Assembly: GCA_965220305.1 (NCBI GenBank)
Contig: OZ244817.1
Span: forward strand, 3,968,001-4,032,000
DNA: 64,000 nt
DNA from: G965220305 sp965220305
Lineage (GTDB): Bacteria; Chloroflexota; Dehalococcoidia; Lucifugimonadales; UBA3495
Direction of reading: 5' to 3'
In this document: positions 33,915-41,949 of the stretch, piece after piece
Layout of the letters: the number at the start of each line of letters is the position of its first letter
Position numbering within the stretch: position 1 is the first letter of the stretch
The notes under the pieces: generated by a model
What the model saw: only the letters and a program-made list of their open reading frames with translations
Told to the model about the DNA's origin: nothing
Databases searched by the model: none
Translations under genes and position numbers: made by a program

Positions 33915-34763
33915 ATGTACGATCTGAGCGGAAAGGTTGCCCTGGTTACCGGCGCGGGCGGGCGGCACGGCATCGGCAGGGCTATCGCCACCCGTTTGGC
34001 CCAAGAGGGGGCAGATGTGGTGGTTACGGACGTACGCCAGTCCCTGGAGGCCATTCGTGCCGAGGACCGGCAGGACGGCTGGGAAGGGCTGCCCAGCGTT
34101 GTGGGCGAGCTCGAAGCTATGGGGCGGCGCTCCCTGGGGCTGTTCTCCGATGTCTCCGACGGCGCTCAGGTCCAAGACATGGTCAACCAGACCCTGGACC
34201 AGTTCGGCAAAATTGACATTCTGGTCAACAACGCCGGGTCCCGCCCGGGACGGGACCGGGTGCTGGTGGTAGACCTGGAAGAAGACGCATTTGACGAGGT
34301 GATGCGGGTTAACGTGCGAGGCACCTACCTGGTTTCCCAGGCTGTTGCTCGGCACATGATTGCCCGGGGCGGAGGCGGCAAGGTTATCGTCATATCCTCG
34401 GGGGCCGGAAAGCAGGGAATTGCCAGGTACGCCGCCTACTGCGCCTCCAAGTTCGCCCTGGTTGGGTTCACCCAGTCGCTGGCCCACGAGTTGGCCCCCC
34501 ACAATGTAAACGTCAACGCAATCTGCCCCGGCCTGGTGGATACCGAGCGCGTGGACTTCATCGCGGCGGCGTTGGCCCCGGAAGGACAGTCGGCGGAGGA
34601 GCACCGGGCGTTGATGGTCCGGGAGCGGAACCAGCGTGTCCCCTTGGGACGCATCGCCCAAGGGGAGGATATAGCCCGGATGGCCGCCTTCCTGTCATCC
34701 AGCGAGTCGGACTACATGACCGGACTGTCCATCAGCGTTTCCGGCGGGTCTCAGATGAACTGA
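33915..34763 (+). CDS. Short-chain dehydrogenase/reductase
   Basis: A classical SDR of about 282 residues: NAD(P) motif VTGAGGRHGIGRAIA (T-G-x-x-x-x-x-G-I-G) near the N-terminus, NNAG in ILVNNAGS, and the catalytic S-Y-K set as VIVISSGAGKQGIARYAAYCASKFA. The C-terminal SESDYMTGLSISVSGGSQM is the usual ending. ATG 33915 fits the fold; GTG 33897 is an alternative. Substrate unknown. No cofactor-specific residue pattern is decisive. Confidence 0.88.
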   Translation: MYDLSGKVALVTGAGGRHGIGRAIATRLAQEGADVVVTDVRQSLEAIRAEDRQDGWEGLPSVVGELEAMGRRSLGLFSDVSDGAQVQDMVNQTLDQFGKIDILVNNAGSRPGRDRVLVVDLEEDAFDEVMRVNVRGTYLVSQAVARHMIARGGGGKVIVISSGAGKQGIARYAAYCASKFALVGFTQSLAHELAPHNVNVNAICPGLVDTERVDFIAAALAPEGQSAEEHRALMVRERNQRVPLGRIAQGEDIARMAAFLSSSESDYMTGLSISVSGGSQMN

Positions 34764-34875
34764 TGGCTGCCGATACCAAGTGTTGAGACGCCCGTTGGCC
34801 GTGGGGAGCTTTTCCGGTTAGACCGGGCCTGGGCAGCCGTTTTCCCTATTTAACTTGATGCCTGGCGAGGCCACT

Positions 34876-35166
34876 ATGCCTTTGGAACGTAGCGAAGTTG
34901 AACACTTGGCCCGGTTGGCCCGTATAGGCTTGACCGACGAGGAAGCCCAAGTCTTTACAGAGCAGCTCTCCCATATTTTGGCGCAATTTGAAGTCCTGCG
35001 GGAGTTGGACACCTCCGGCGTTGTCCCCACTGCCCACGTTGCCGACTTGGAGAGCGTTACCCGCGCCGATTTGCCCGGAGAGTCGTTGGCGCCGGAAGAC
35101 GTACTGTCCAATGTCCCCCGGCGCGAGGGTGACTTAATCAGGGTGAAGGCGGTGTTGGAGGACTAG
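34876..35166 (+). CDS. gatC: Asp-tRNA(Asn)/Glu-tRNA(Gln) amidotransferase subunit C
   Basis: A GatC of about 96 residues: EVEHLARLARIGLTDEEAQVF is the family opening, and the C-terminus ends LRVDLPGESLAPEDVLSNVPR-like followed by a short tail. It stabilises GatA on GatB in the transamidation complex. The ATG at 34876 matches family starts; TTG 34855 and ATG 34858 are upstream alternatives. The stop lies 3 nt before the gatA GTG start. Confidence 0.92.
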   Translation: MPLERSEVEHLARLARIGLTDEEAQVFTEQLSHILAQFEVLRELDTSGVVPTAHVADLESVTRADLPGESLAPEDVLSNVPRREGDLIRVKAVLED

Positions 35167-35169
35167 ACG

Positions 35170-36660
35170 GTGGAGGAACTCTGGCGGCTATCGGTCCGAG
35201 AAGCCCGGCAAAGGCTGGACCGCAAAGAAATTAGCGCGGTGGAACTGACCCGTTCCTGCTTGGAGCGAGTTTCCCAGGTGGAGGACCGGGTCAAGGCCTT
35301 CGTCACCGTTACCGAAGACATGGCCCTGGCCCAAGCCCAGGAAGCCGACCAGAGGATTGCCTCGGGCGCTGCCCAGCCCCTTACCGGCGTCCCCATGCAG
35401 CTAAAGGACCTGCTGTCAACCAGGGGTGTTCGGACTACCTGCGCTTCCCGAATGCTGGAGGACTACGTCCCGGCTTACGATGCCACCGTGGTGTCCAAGC
35501 TGCGGGCCCAGGGCGCGGTGCTTCTGGGCAAGGGCAACATGGACGAGTTCGGCATGGGGTCTTCTTCCGAGAATTCGGCCTTCTTTTCCACCCGCAACCC
35601 CTGGGACTTGGAAAGGGTGCCGGGCGGCAGCAGCAGCGGCGCGGGCGCGTCGGTAGCCTCCGGTGAAGCCACCTTCGCCCTTGGTTCCGACACCGGGGGC
35701 AGCATCAGGCAACCGGCGTCGCTGTGCGGACTGGTGGGGCTCAAACCCACCTACGGTCTGGTCAGCCGTTATGGCCTGGTGGCCTATGCCTCTTCCCTGG
35801 ACCAGATAGGCCCGGTCACCCGCGACGTTTATGACTGCGCGACGGTATTGAACGCCATCGCCGGTCACGACACCAGGGACGCCACGTCCCTGCCCCAGGA
35901 TGAAAAGGACTATACCGCTGGGCTCGGGTCTGCTCCCAACGGTTTGCCGCTGGGCGACTCCAGGCCCCAGGGAAGGGTGCGACTGGGTGTGCCCGAAGAG
36001 TATTTTGTGGAGGGAATGCAGGAGGGAGTCCGCCAGGCGGTGCTGGCCGCGGTGAATGACCTGGAGAAACTGGGGGCCTCGGTACAGCCGGTGTCGCTGC
36101 CCTCGACCAAGTACGCCCTGGCCTGTTATTACATCATCGCTCCCTCGGAGTGCTCGGCCAACCTGTCCCGGTACGACGGGGTCAAGTACGGATTCTCCTT
36201 CCAACAAACCGACAACATGTGGGAGGCGATGGAGCGGACCCGCCAGGAGGGGTTTGGCCCGGAGGTTAAGCGGCGCATCATGTTGGGCGCATACGCCCTG
36301 TCCTCCGGCTACTACGACGCCTACTATCTGAAAGCCCAGCAAGTGCGGACCCTCATTCGGCAGGAGTTCAGCCAGGTGTTCCAGCAGGTTGACGCCCTGG
36401 TGACTCCCACATCTCCGGTGGTGGCTTTTCCCCTGGGGGAGAAGACCGCCGACCCGGTCCAGATGTACCTGATTGACGTGTGTACCCTGCCGGTGAATAT
36501 TGCCGGGCTTCCGGCGATTTCGGTCCCCTGCGGGTTCTCTGAAGGGCTGCCTGTGGGTATGCAGCTAATCGGCCCCCACCTCTCCGAGGAGAGCCTGCTG
36601 GGCATCGCCCACGCCTACGAGCAGGCCACCGATTGGCATCTGATGCGCCCGGAATTGTAG
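35170..36660 (+). CDS. gatA: Asp-tRNA(Asn)/Glu-tRNA(Gln) amidotransferase subunit A
   Basis: A 496-residue amidase-signature protein that releases ammonia from glutamine for GatB. The Ser-cisSer-Lys triad is visible: K79 in PMQLKD, S154 in PGGSSSGAGA and S178 in GSDTGGSIR. Start is GTG at 35170, just after gatC. The C-terminus AYEQATDWHLMRPEL is unusual in having LM where K-x-x is common. A diverged second copy of the last 48 bases lies at 37351-37398, beyond a toxin-antitoxin-like pair. gatB is not in the window. Confidence 0.95.
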   Translation: MEELWRLSVREARQRLDRKEISAVELTRSCLERVSQVEDRVKAFVTVTEDMALAQAQEADQRIASGAAQPLTGVPMQLKDLLSTRGVRTTCASRMLEDYVPAYDATVVSKLRAQGAVLLGKGNMDEFGMGSSSENSAFFSTRNPWDLERVPGGSSSGAGASVASGEATFALGSDTGGSIRQPASLCGLVGLKPTYGLVSRYGLVAYASSLDQIGPVTRDVYDCATVLNAIAGHDTRDATSLPQDEKDYTAGLGSAPNGLPLGDSRPQGRVRLGVPEEYFVEGMQEGVRQAVLAAVNDLEKLGASVQPVSLPSTKYALACYYIIAPSECSANLSRYDGVKYGFSFQQTDNMWEAMERTRQEGFGPEVKRRIMLGAYALSSGYYDAYYLKAQQVRTLIRQEFSQVFQQVDALVTPTSPVVAFPLGEKTADPVQMYLIDVCTLPVNIAGLPAISVPCGFSEGLPVGMQLIGPHLSEESLLGIAHAYEQATDWHLMRPEL

Positions 36661-36713
36661 CAACTATCCATTCAAGGTTGGAATAGCAAAATTATAAGAC
36701 TCCTTCAAAGGGG

Positions 36714-37076
36714 GTGACGACTGTGGAGGAAACCACTGTCTCCAATTCGCCCCAATTCGCCACCGACTCCAACGGCAAACCCACGACGGCTACCCTGACC
36801 CTGGAAACTTACGTCAAACTGCTGATTCGGGCCAACATCACTGACCAAGCCCTGTGGCCGCCCGGTTTTCAACAAGGCGCCCCCGCATTGGCCCGGGTGC
36901 GGCAAATCGAGTCTAGGGCCGCCGTGCAGGGTGGTGGGTTTGACTGGGAAAAACTTCCTCCCGCTGTGCAGGACGAGTACGACACTCTCTGCCTTCTTCT
37001 GGACCGCCTGCTGGACGACGGAGAGCCGGCGGACTGGGAGGAATACAAGATGAAGCGTGAGGAGACCCTGGGCTGA
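36714..37076 (+). CDS. Putative antitoxin partner of a RelE/ParE-like toxin
   Basis: A 120-residue acidic, mostly helical protein (WEKLPPAVQDEYDTLCLLLD). I do not recognise the family. It starts with GTG at 36714 (GTG 36723 is an alternative) behind AAAGGGGG. The next gene, 11 nt downstream, is a RelE-fold toxin, so antitoxin is the likely role. The pair lies between the two copies of the gatA 3' end. Confidence 0.55.
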   Translation: MTTVEETTVSNSPQFATDSNGKPTTATLTLETYVKLLIRANITDQALWPPGFQQGAPALARVRQIESRAAVQGGGFDWEKLPPAVQDEYDTLCLLLDRLLDDGEPADWEEYKMKREETLG

Positions 37077-37087
37077 ACTGCCAGGTA

Positions 37088-37333
37088 GTGTTATCCCCGC
37101 AAGCCCAAAGGTCCCTGGATAGTTTGCAGGGGAATATGTACCTGCATCTACAAAGGGCCATCGATATGCTTGCCAGTAACCCCCGTCCGCCTGGATGCGT
37201 AAAAATGGTTGGAAGCACCGATGAATGGCGGATTAGAGTTGGGAACCACCGGATAGTCTATGCTGTTGACGATGAGAGAAGGGAAGTCGTTATATTGCGG
37301 ATAGGACACCGGCGGGACGTATACCTACGCTAG
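37088..37333 (+). CDS. RelE/ParE-like toxin
   Basis: An 81-residue basic protein with the RelE/ParE fold pattern: an N-terminal helical hairpin (RSLDSLQGNMYLHLQRAIDM), then CVKMVGSTDEWRIRVGNHRIVYAVDDERREVVILRIGHRRDVY. The motif W-R-I-R-V-G-x-H-R-I-V-Y and the terminal I-G-H-R-x-x-V-Y are characteristic of RelE mRNA interferases, including the C-terminal tyrosine. GTG start. Likely forms a toxin-antitoxin pair with the gene before it. Confidence 0.85.
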   Translation: MLSPQAQRSLDSLQGNMYLHLQRAIDMLASNPRPPGCVKMVGSTDEWRIRVGNHRIVYAVDDERREVVILRIGHRRDVYLR

Positions 37334-37350
37334 AGTTAGCCTACGGTCGA

Positions 37351-37398
37351 GCCTACGAACAGGCCACCGGGTGGCACAAGATAAGGCCGGAGCTTCAG
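37351..37398 (+). repeat. Diverged second copy of the gatA 3' end
   Basis: The 48 bases match the last 48 bases of gatA (36613-36660) at about 35 positions. They translate to AYEQATGWHKIRPELQ, 12 of 15 residues like the gatA end AYEQATDWHLMRPEL but without its stop. The K of the copy is closer to the usual GatA ending, so this copy may be the displaced original or come from another strain. Confidence 0.8.
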
Positions 37399-37658
37399 GC
37401 ATCTTCCAAAACCTGCGCTGCCGAATACTGCGGTACAGTTAGATACTGTTCTGGCTGATAGAACTGGCGATTACCCATAAAACGGTCTAGTCTCTCGGAA
37501 ACGTTGGCAGATAGGTAAGCCTCTTTATATTGCTGGCACACATCAGCCGGTATATCCCGAATAACTATCAACTGTGTGTCGCGCCAGACTTCCAGGGTAG
37601 TTGTGCCGGGTTTCAGTTCACCACGGCACAGGTCACAGCGGTCAACTTTATTGTTCAT
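37395..37658 (-). CDS. YgiT-type zinc-finger protein (orphan MqsA-like antitoxin)
   Basis: An 87-residue protein. The N-terminal C-D-L-C-R-G-E-L-K-P-G-T-T-T opening is that of YgiT/MqsA-type zinc fingers. The second metal half, normally C-x-x-C in a D-V-P-A-x-V-C-x-x-C context, reads DIPADVCQQYKEAYL and has one cysteine only, so the zinc site is incomplete. Its usual upstream toxin (DUF4258-like) is absent. Part of the toxin-antitoxin cluster between gatA and asnS. Confidence 0.75.
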   Translation of the reverse strand: MNNKVDRCDLCRGELKPGTTTLEVWRDTQLIVIRDIPADVCQQYKEAYLSANVSERLDRFMGNRQFYQPEQYLTVPQYSAAQVLEDA

Positions 37659-37742
37659 CGCATCTCCTTAGAGCAGTTTATAACTCAAAATTTGACAAAG
37701 GTCTATCTGCAATTCGTGCTCGCTACTGGGGAACGAGTTGAT

Positions 37743-38063
37743 TCACCTTTCCCTCGTCGGGTTGGATCCCGCTCGTACCCTCACCTCCTTCACCAACCGG
37801 TCGCCCAGCCGGTCTTTGGCGGCTTCCAGGTCGTACTGTGTCTGAAGGTTCAACCAGAACCGTTCCGACGTGCCGAAACAACGGGAAAGCCGCAAAGCCG
37901 TGTCTGCCGTTACGGAACGCTTTGAGCGCACAATATCGTTAATCCGGTGCGGATGCACCCCCAAGTCCTTCGCCAAGCGGCTTTGGGTGATTCCCAGCGG
38001 CTTCATAAATTCCTCCAGCAGGATTTCCCCGGGATGCACGGGCGGTAACTTGTCCGAGTCCAC
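37743..38063 (-). CDS. HigA-like antitoxin (HTH, VapI-type)
   Basis: A 106-residue protein: PPVHPGEILLEEFMKPLGIT followed by an XRE-type helix-turn-helix (QSRLAKDLGVHPHRINDIV) and the HigA signature RLSRCFGTSERFWLNLQTQYDLE. HigA binds HigB and represses the operon. Encoded 10 nt downstream of the toxin gene, the toxin-first order typical of higBA. Confidence 0.9.
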   Translation of the reverse strand: MDSDKLPPVHPGEILLEEFMKPLGITQSRLAKDLGVHPHRINDIVRSKRSVTADTALRLSRCFGTSERFWLNLQTQYDLEAAKDRLGDRLVKEVRVRAGSNPTRER

Positions 38064-38073
38064 TTTGGGCCTC

Positions 38074-38355
38074 CTAATGGTAGTCGGTTATCTCCACGTC
38101 GTAAGCATCACCTTCAAGCCAGATAAAGCATATTCTCCACCGGTCATTGATGCGGATGCTATGTTGACCTAGCCTCGCCCCTGATAGCCTTTCCAAGTGA
38201 TTGCCCGGAGGAGACCGGAGGTCTTCCAGAGACTCGGCTGAATCGAGAACTGCTAACTTTCGCTGGGCGGCTCGCTGGACATCCGGCGGAATTCTTGCGG
38301 ACCTAGTGCGAACAAAGAGTCGTTGGGTTTCCCGGTCTCGAAAGCTCCTTATCAT
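38074..38355 (-). CDS. HigB-like toxin (RelE superfamily)
   Basis: A 93-residue basic protein: MIRSFRDRETQRLFVR opening, ERLSGARLGQHSIRINDRWR and the C-terminal ICFIWLEGDAYDVEITDYH are diagnostic of the HigB/plasmid-maintenance-killer family of ribosome-dependent mRNA endonucleases. First gene of the higBA pair, leftward, divergent from asnS. Confidence 0.92.
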   Translation of the reverse strand: MIRSFRDRETQRLFVRTRSARIPPDVQRAAQRKLAVLDSAESLEDLRSPPGNHLERLSGARLGQHSIRINDRWRICFIWLEGDAYDVEITDYH

Positions 38356-38464
38356 AGCTACGTGCGATACGCTGTGGGACGCCGAAGATAACCGGGTTTA
38401 TTATATACTGCTCCAAACTGCTGCTGGCGATTTAACCTTAAACTCCTCCGCCTTCTCATAACAC

Positions 38465-38493
38465 TTGGCCTACCCTACGTCCGGTGCTAGAAT
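38465..38493 (+). promoter_or_regulatory. Promoter of asnS
   Basis: TTGGCC (38465-38470), a 17-nt spacer and TAGAAT (38488-38493), 30 nt upstream of the asnS ATG. Confidence 0.6.
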
Positions 38494-38523
38494 CGGAGTT
38501 AGGTAGGAGTCAGGAGGGAGAGT

Positions 38524-39909
38524 ATGCGTCGCACCAGAATAAAAGAGGTCCTGCAACGAGAACAGGCCGGTGGCGAGGTAATGGTGCAGGGGTGGGTCAA
38601 GACCAAGCGTTCCTCCGGTGCTGTTTCCTTCATTCAAATCAGCGATGGGTCCACCCTGCGCGATTTGCAGGTGGTGGTTGAAGAGTCCTCGCCCGATTTC
38701 CCCCTGGTAGCCGCGCTGAATACGGGCGCCAGCGTCAGCGTGGTAGGCGAGTTGGTGGAATCCCAGGGACGAGGCCAAAAGTACGAAATTCAGGCCAAGA
38801 GCTTGCAGGTGGTGGGGCTGGCAGACCCGGAGACCTACCCCCTGCAGAAGAAGCGGCATACCCTGGAATTCCTCAGAGAAATTGCTCATCTGCGGCCACG
38901 CACCAACACCTTTGGGGCCATGGCGCGGGTGCGAAATGCCGTGGCCTTCGTCATTCACAGCTTCTTCCAGAGCCGAGGCTTTCTCTACATTCATACTCCT
39001 ATTATCACCGCCAGCGATGCCGAAGGAGCCGGGTCAATGTTCCGGGTTACTACCCTTGACCTGGAAGACCCGCCCAGAAAGGACGGCAACGTGGACCACG
39101 GGGCCGATTTCTTCGGTAAGGCGGCGTTTCTTACTGTCAGCGGCCAACTGGAAGTGGAGACCTTCGCCACGTCCCTATCCGACGTTTATACCTTTGGCCC
39201 CACCTTTCGCGCGGAGAACTCCAACACCTCCCGGCACCTGGCGGAATTCTGGATGGTGGAACCCGAGGTGGCCTTCTGCGACCTGGACGGCCTGGGCGAG
39301 TTGGCGGAAGACTTTCTGAAGTATATCTTCGCCTACGTTTTGAACAACTGCGAGGAAGACCTGGCCTTCTTCAACCAATGGTACGACAAGGAGATTATTT
39401 CCAGTTTGACCAGCATCACTGATTCTAGCTTCGAGCGCATTACTTACACCGAAGCGGTGAAGCTGCTGAAGGAGTCTGGAGAGGCATTCGATTTCCCCGT
39501 AGAGTGGGGACTGGACCTGCAATCGGAACACGAGCGCTACCTGACCGAAAAGAAAATCGGCAAGCCGCTGGTAGTTACCGATTATCCCAAGGAGATTAAG
39601 GCCTTCTACATGCGCCTGAACGATGATGATAAGACCGTGCGGGCTATGGATGTGCTGGTGCCCCGCATCGGCGAGATTATCGGCGGCAGCCAACGGGAGG
39701 AACGGCTGGACGTGCTGGCGGAACGCATGGAGCAGGCTGGCCTCGGCCACGAGGACTATTGGTGGTACTTGGACCTGCGGCGGTACGGCACCGTGCCCCA
39801 TGCCGGCTTTGGGTTGGGGTTTGAGCGCACCGTTCAGTTTGTCACCGGAGTCCCCAATATTCGGGACGTGATTCCCTTCCCGCGCACGCCCAACAACGCG
39901 GAGTTCTGA
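38524..39909 (+). CDS. asnS: Asparaginyl-tRNA synthetase
   Basis: A 461-residue class IIb synthetase: N-terminal OB-fold anticodon domain (MVQGWVKTKRSSGAVSFIQI), then the catalytic domain with motif 2 (FRAENSNTSRHLAEFWMVEP) and motif 3 (GFGLGFERTVQFVTGV, NIRDVIPFPRTP). The AsnRS ending R-T-P-N-N-A-E-F distinguishes it from AspRS. ATG with GGAGGGAG upstream. Coexistence with GatCA means the transamidosome probably serves Gln-tRNA(Gln) here. Confidence 0.95.
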   Translation: MRRTRIKEVLQREQAGGEVMVQGWVKTKRSSGAVSFIQISDGSTLRDLQVVVEESSPDFPLVAALNTGASVSVVGELVESQGRGQKYEIQAKSLQVVGLADPETYPLQKKRHTLEFLREIAHLRPRTNTFGAMARVRNAVAFVIHSFFQSRGFLYIHTPIITASDAEGAGSMFRVTTLDLEDPPRKDGNVDHGADFFGKAAFLTVSGQLEVETFATSLSDVYTFGPTFRAENSNTSRHLAEFWMVEPEVAFCDLDGLGELAEDFLKYIFAYVLNNCEEDLAFFNQWYDKEIISSLTSITDSSFERITYTEAVKLLKESGEAFDFPVEWGLDLQSEHERYLTEKKIGKPLVVTDYPKEIKAFYMRLNDDDKTVRAMDVLVPRIGEIIGGSQREERLDVLAERMEQAGLGHEDYWWYLDLRRYGTVPHAGFGLGFERTVQFVTGVPNIRDVIPFPRTPNNAEF

Positions 39910-40065
39910 ACCGTCGGGCCGGGCTTACTTGGTCCGTGAAGCATCACCTAGCGTTAGCGGGGTCTTCAGTCCCTCGGATAAATGCCAGGGTGTTCTTTAC
40001 ATGCGGGCAGCCCTTCCCCACCGTCATTAGGTAGAGGCTAGCTTGCCCTAACCGGCGGGCGCCCC

Positions 40066-40215
40066 CCTACCGTCATTCCCGCGAAGGCGGGAATCCAGGA
40101 ATAGGGGGTTGTGTGGGCCGGACACTGAGGACCTTCGCTCCCCTTATAGCCGGTCCTTCGATAAGCTCAGAGCTGCACTCCGCGAAGGCGGGGTGGTGAA
40201 CGGTGAGAGCGAAGT
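40066..40215. repeat. Degenerate family 2 MITE remnant
   Basis: CACCGTCATTCCC-type core at 40070-40096 (ATTCCCGCGAAGGCGGGAAT), then ACCTTCGCTCC, GCACTCCGCGAAGGCGGG and GGTGGTGAACGGTGAGAGC, in the order seen in copies E and G. Terminal repeats are not recognisable. The rest of the 609-nt asnS-to-40519 gap shows nothing else besides copy D and a promoter. Confidence 0.5.
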
Positions 40216-40246
40216 GGTATTAACCGAAACGCCCTGTAGACGCAGC

Positions 40247-40430
40247 CAGGGCCTTTTCATTCTCGTCTCACCTGGTCATCCCGTACTTTTCTGTCATTCT
40301 GAGCAGAGCGAAGAATCTAAAGTTCTTGCCCACATCGCTTTTCTTCGGTACTCGGACGAGGTCCCGGATGAGGGATTTCAGATTCTTCGCTTCGCTCAGA
40401 ATGACATTTGCTGAAAATGAAAAGGCCCTG
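40247..40430. mobile_element. MITE-like element, family 2 (intact copy D)
   Basis: 184 bp with perfect 15-bp terminal inverted repeats CAGGGCCTTTTCATT and AATGAAAAGGCCCTG, flanked by the exact 9-bp direct repeat AGACGCAGC (40238-40246 and 40431-40439). Inside are long sub-terminal complementary arms: GTCATTCTGAGCAGAGCGAA near 40292 against TTCGCTTCGCTCAGAATGAC near 40385. It encodes nothing. It ends 18 bp before the -35 box of the next gene. Confidence 0.85.
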
Positions 40431-40448
40431 AGACGCAGCCGGTCAATG

Positions 40449-40478
40449 TTGACTGGCCAGAACCTGCCCGAATATAAT
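40449..40478 (+). promoter_or_regulatory. Promoter of the second TPP decarboxylase operon
   Basis: TTGACT (40449-40454), an 18-nt spacer and a perfect TATAAT (40473-40478), 40 nt before the ATG. Confidence 0.7.
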
Positions 40479-40518
40479 GATTTAGCCCCGGCGACACTGC
40501 TTCCAGCAAGGAGACACC

Positions 40519-41025
40519 ATGACGACACACGAAACCGTGCTGCATCCTCCGGCCATAGTTGCGGAGTTGAAGAAGAACAACATTAGCCACGTCGTTTGGC
40601 TTCCCGACAGTGAGACTAACTTCATGTACCAGTTGCTCACCAACGAGCCCACCCTCGACCTGGTGCCCGTTTGCCGGGAGGGTGAGACCATGGCCATAGC
40701 CGCCGGGCTCTGGGTGGGGGGAGCGCGGCCCATTGTGCTAATCCAAAACACGGGAATTTTCGAGTCGGGAGACTCCATCCGGGGCTTGGGGTTGGACATT
40801 AACCAGCCGTTGGTCATGCTCATCGGGTACCGGGGCTGGAGCCGCCACGGAATCACCACCGACTCGGCGGCCCGGTTCATCGAACACATCCTGCACGCTT
40901 GGGGCATCAACTACTACCTGATTGAGACCGACGATGACGCAGTGCGCATCAGCACCGCCATCGAAGAAGCCGAGCGGACTCAGAAGCCGGTGGCTGTCCT
41001 AGTGGGTACCGAATTCGGGGCTTAG
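40519..41025 (+). CDS. TPP-dependent decarboxylase, PYR (alpha) subunit, second paralogue
   Basis: A 168-residue PYR-domain protein: NNISHVVWLPDSETNFMYQL, CREGETMAIAAGLWVGGARP with the activating glutamate, and a C-terminal TQKPVAVLVGTEFGA. Paralogous in role to the gene at 29670-30179 but clearly diverged. Partner PP subunit follows 25 nt downstream. AAGGAG lies 7 nt before the ATG. Likely a sulfopyruvate/phosphonopyruvate-type 2-oxoacid decarboxylase; substrate unknown. Confidence 0.83.
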   Translation: MTTHETVLHPPAIVAELKKNNISHVVWLPDSETNFMYQLLTNEPTLDLVPVCREGETMAIAAGLWVGGARPIVLIQNTGIFESGDSIRGLGLDINQPLVMLIGYRGWSRHGITTDSAARFIEHILHAWGINYYLIETDDDAVRISTAIEEAERTQKPVAVLVGTEFGA

Positions 41026-41050
41026 TCCGGTCTGGAGAAGAGGAATTCCT

Positions 41051-41644
41051 ATGATTAACAATCAAGACGCCGTCAGGCTTATCGACAGCAAGCGCGATGG
41101 CTCGGTCATCGTCCCCACCATGAACGCCAACAACGTCAACTTCGGCCTGCCCACCGTCACCAGCGACGAAAGGTTGGACATGCCCGTTTCCGGGGCTATG
41201 GGGAAGGCGTCCTCCATCGGGCTGGGCTTGGCCCTGGCCCAGCCGGGCCGCAAGATTTTCGTGCTGGATGGAGACGGCAGCCTGCTGATGAACCTAGGCG
41301 CCCTGGTTACCCTGTCCAACAAGGCCCCCAAGAACATGTACCACTTCCTCTTCGATAACGGCGTCTATGCCGTCACCGGCGGCCAGCCGGTCCCCGGCGC
41401 CGGCGTCTCCGATTGGCCGGATATGGCGAAAGCCGCCGGGTATGCCGCCGTTTTCTCCTTCGAGGACCTGGAGGACTTCACCACGGGCATCGACCAGGTC
41501 TTGGCCGCCGAGGGGCCGGTGTTCGTCCACCTGAGAATAGCGCCGGAAATTGAAAATACTCCGGTGGCCTTCCGGCAGCGTCCCAGCCGCTCGGTGCTGG
41601 CCGCGTTCCGCGATCTGCCCGACGCCCTGGGGGTTGGTCGGTAG
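41051..41644 (+). CDS. TPP-dependent decarboxylase, PP (beta) subunit, second paralogue
   Basis: A 197-residue PP domain with an intact Mg/ThDP motif: FVLDGDGSLLMNLGALVTLS and HFLFDNGVYAVTGGQP. The sequence VSGAMGKASSIGLGLALAQP is the usual first-helix block. Ribosome site GAGGAATTCC before the ATG. With the preceding gene it makes a complete two-subunit enzyme. A degenerate third copy of this subunit follows at 41915-42481. Confidence 0.85.
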   Translation: MINNQDAVRLIDSKRDGSVIVPTMNANNVNFGLPTVTSDERLDMPVSGAMGKASSIGLGLALAQPGRKIFVLDGDGSLLMNLGALVTLSNKAPKNMYHFLFDNGVYAVTGGQPVPGAGVSDWPDMAKAAGYAAVFSFEDLEDFTTGIDQVLAAEGPVFVHLRIAPEIENTPVAFRQRPSRSVLAAFRDLPDALGVGR

Positions 41645-41688
41645 TCATCTTCATTCCCGTGGGGTAGAGCGGTGTGAGGAGGAGGGGA

Positions 41689-41949
41689 ATGTTGGAGCAA
41701 CTTGGGAAGGGCCTGCTGGGGAGACTCCTTTCTTATGGGGCCTTGGCTTTGGGTTTCTGGTTATTATATTTAGCCTTTGACCGGTCCAGCATTGAATTAG
41801 GCGCCTTGGGCGGCTTGATAGTCTTGGCGGCAATGTACCTCATGTCCCTGGCCAGGAGGGGCAGGCCCGCTCGCAGGAACTCGGAAACTGGAAAACTGGC
41901 GGAGGACGACCCCGGTGATTCCATCGACGGAAGCAGCCAAGGCAATTAA
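41689..41949 (+). CDS. Small membrane protein between TPP subunit genes
   Basis: About 86 residues with two hydrophobic segments (LLSYGALALGFWLLYLAF and LGALGGLIVLAAMYLMSLA), then a basic stretch and an acidic tail (AEDDPGDSIDGSSQ). ATG behind GGAGGAGGGG. No family recognised. Its last 35 nt overlap the start of the next gene in another frame, so the two are translationally linked. Confidence 0.6.
   Translation: MLEQLGKGLLGRLLSYGALALGFWLLYLAFDRSSIELGALGGLIVLAAMYLMSLARRGRPARRNSETGKLAEDDPGDSIDGSSQGN

Noticed and set aside
34764..34875. Terminator or regulatory RNA between the SDR gene and gatC
   Set aside because: No stable stem with a T-tract or recognisable motif is visible.
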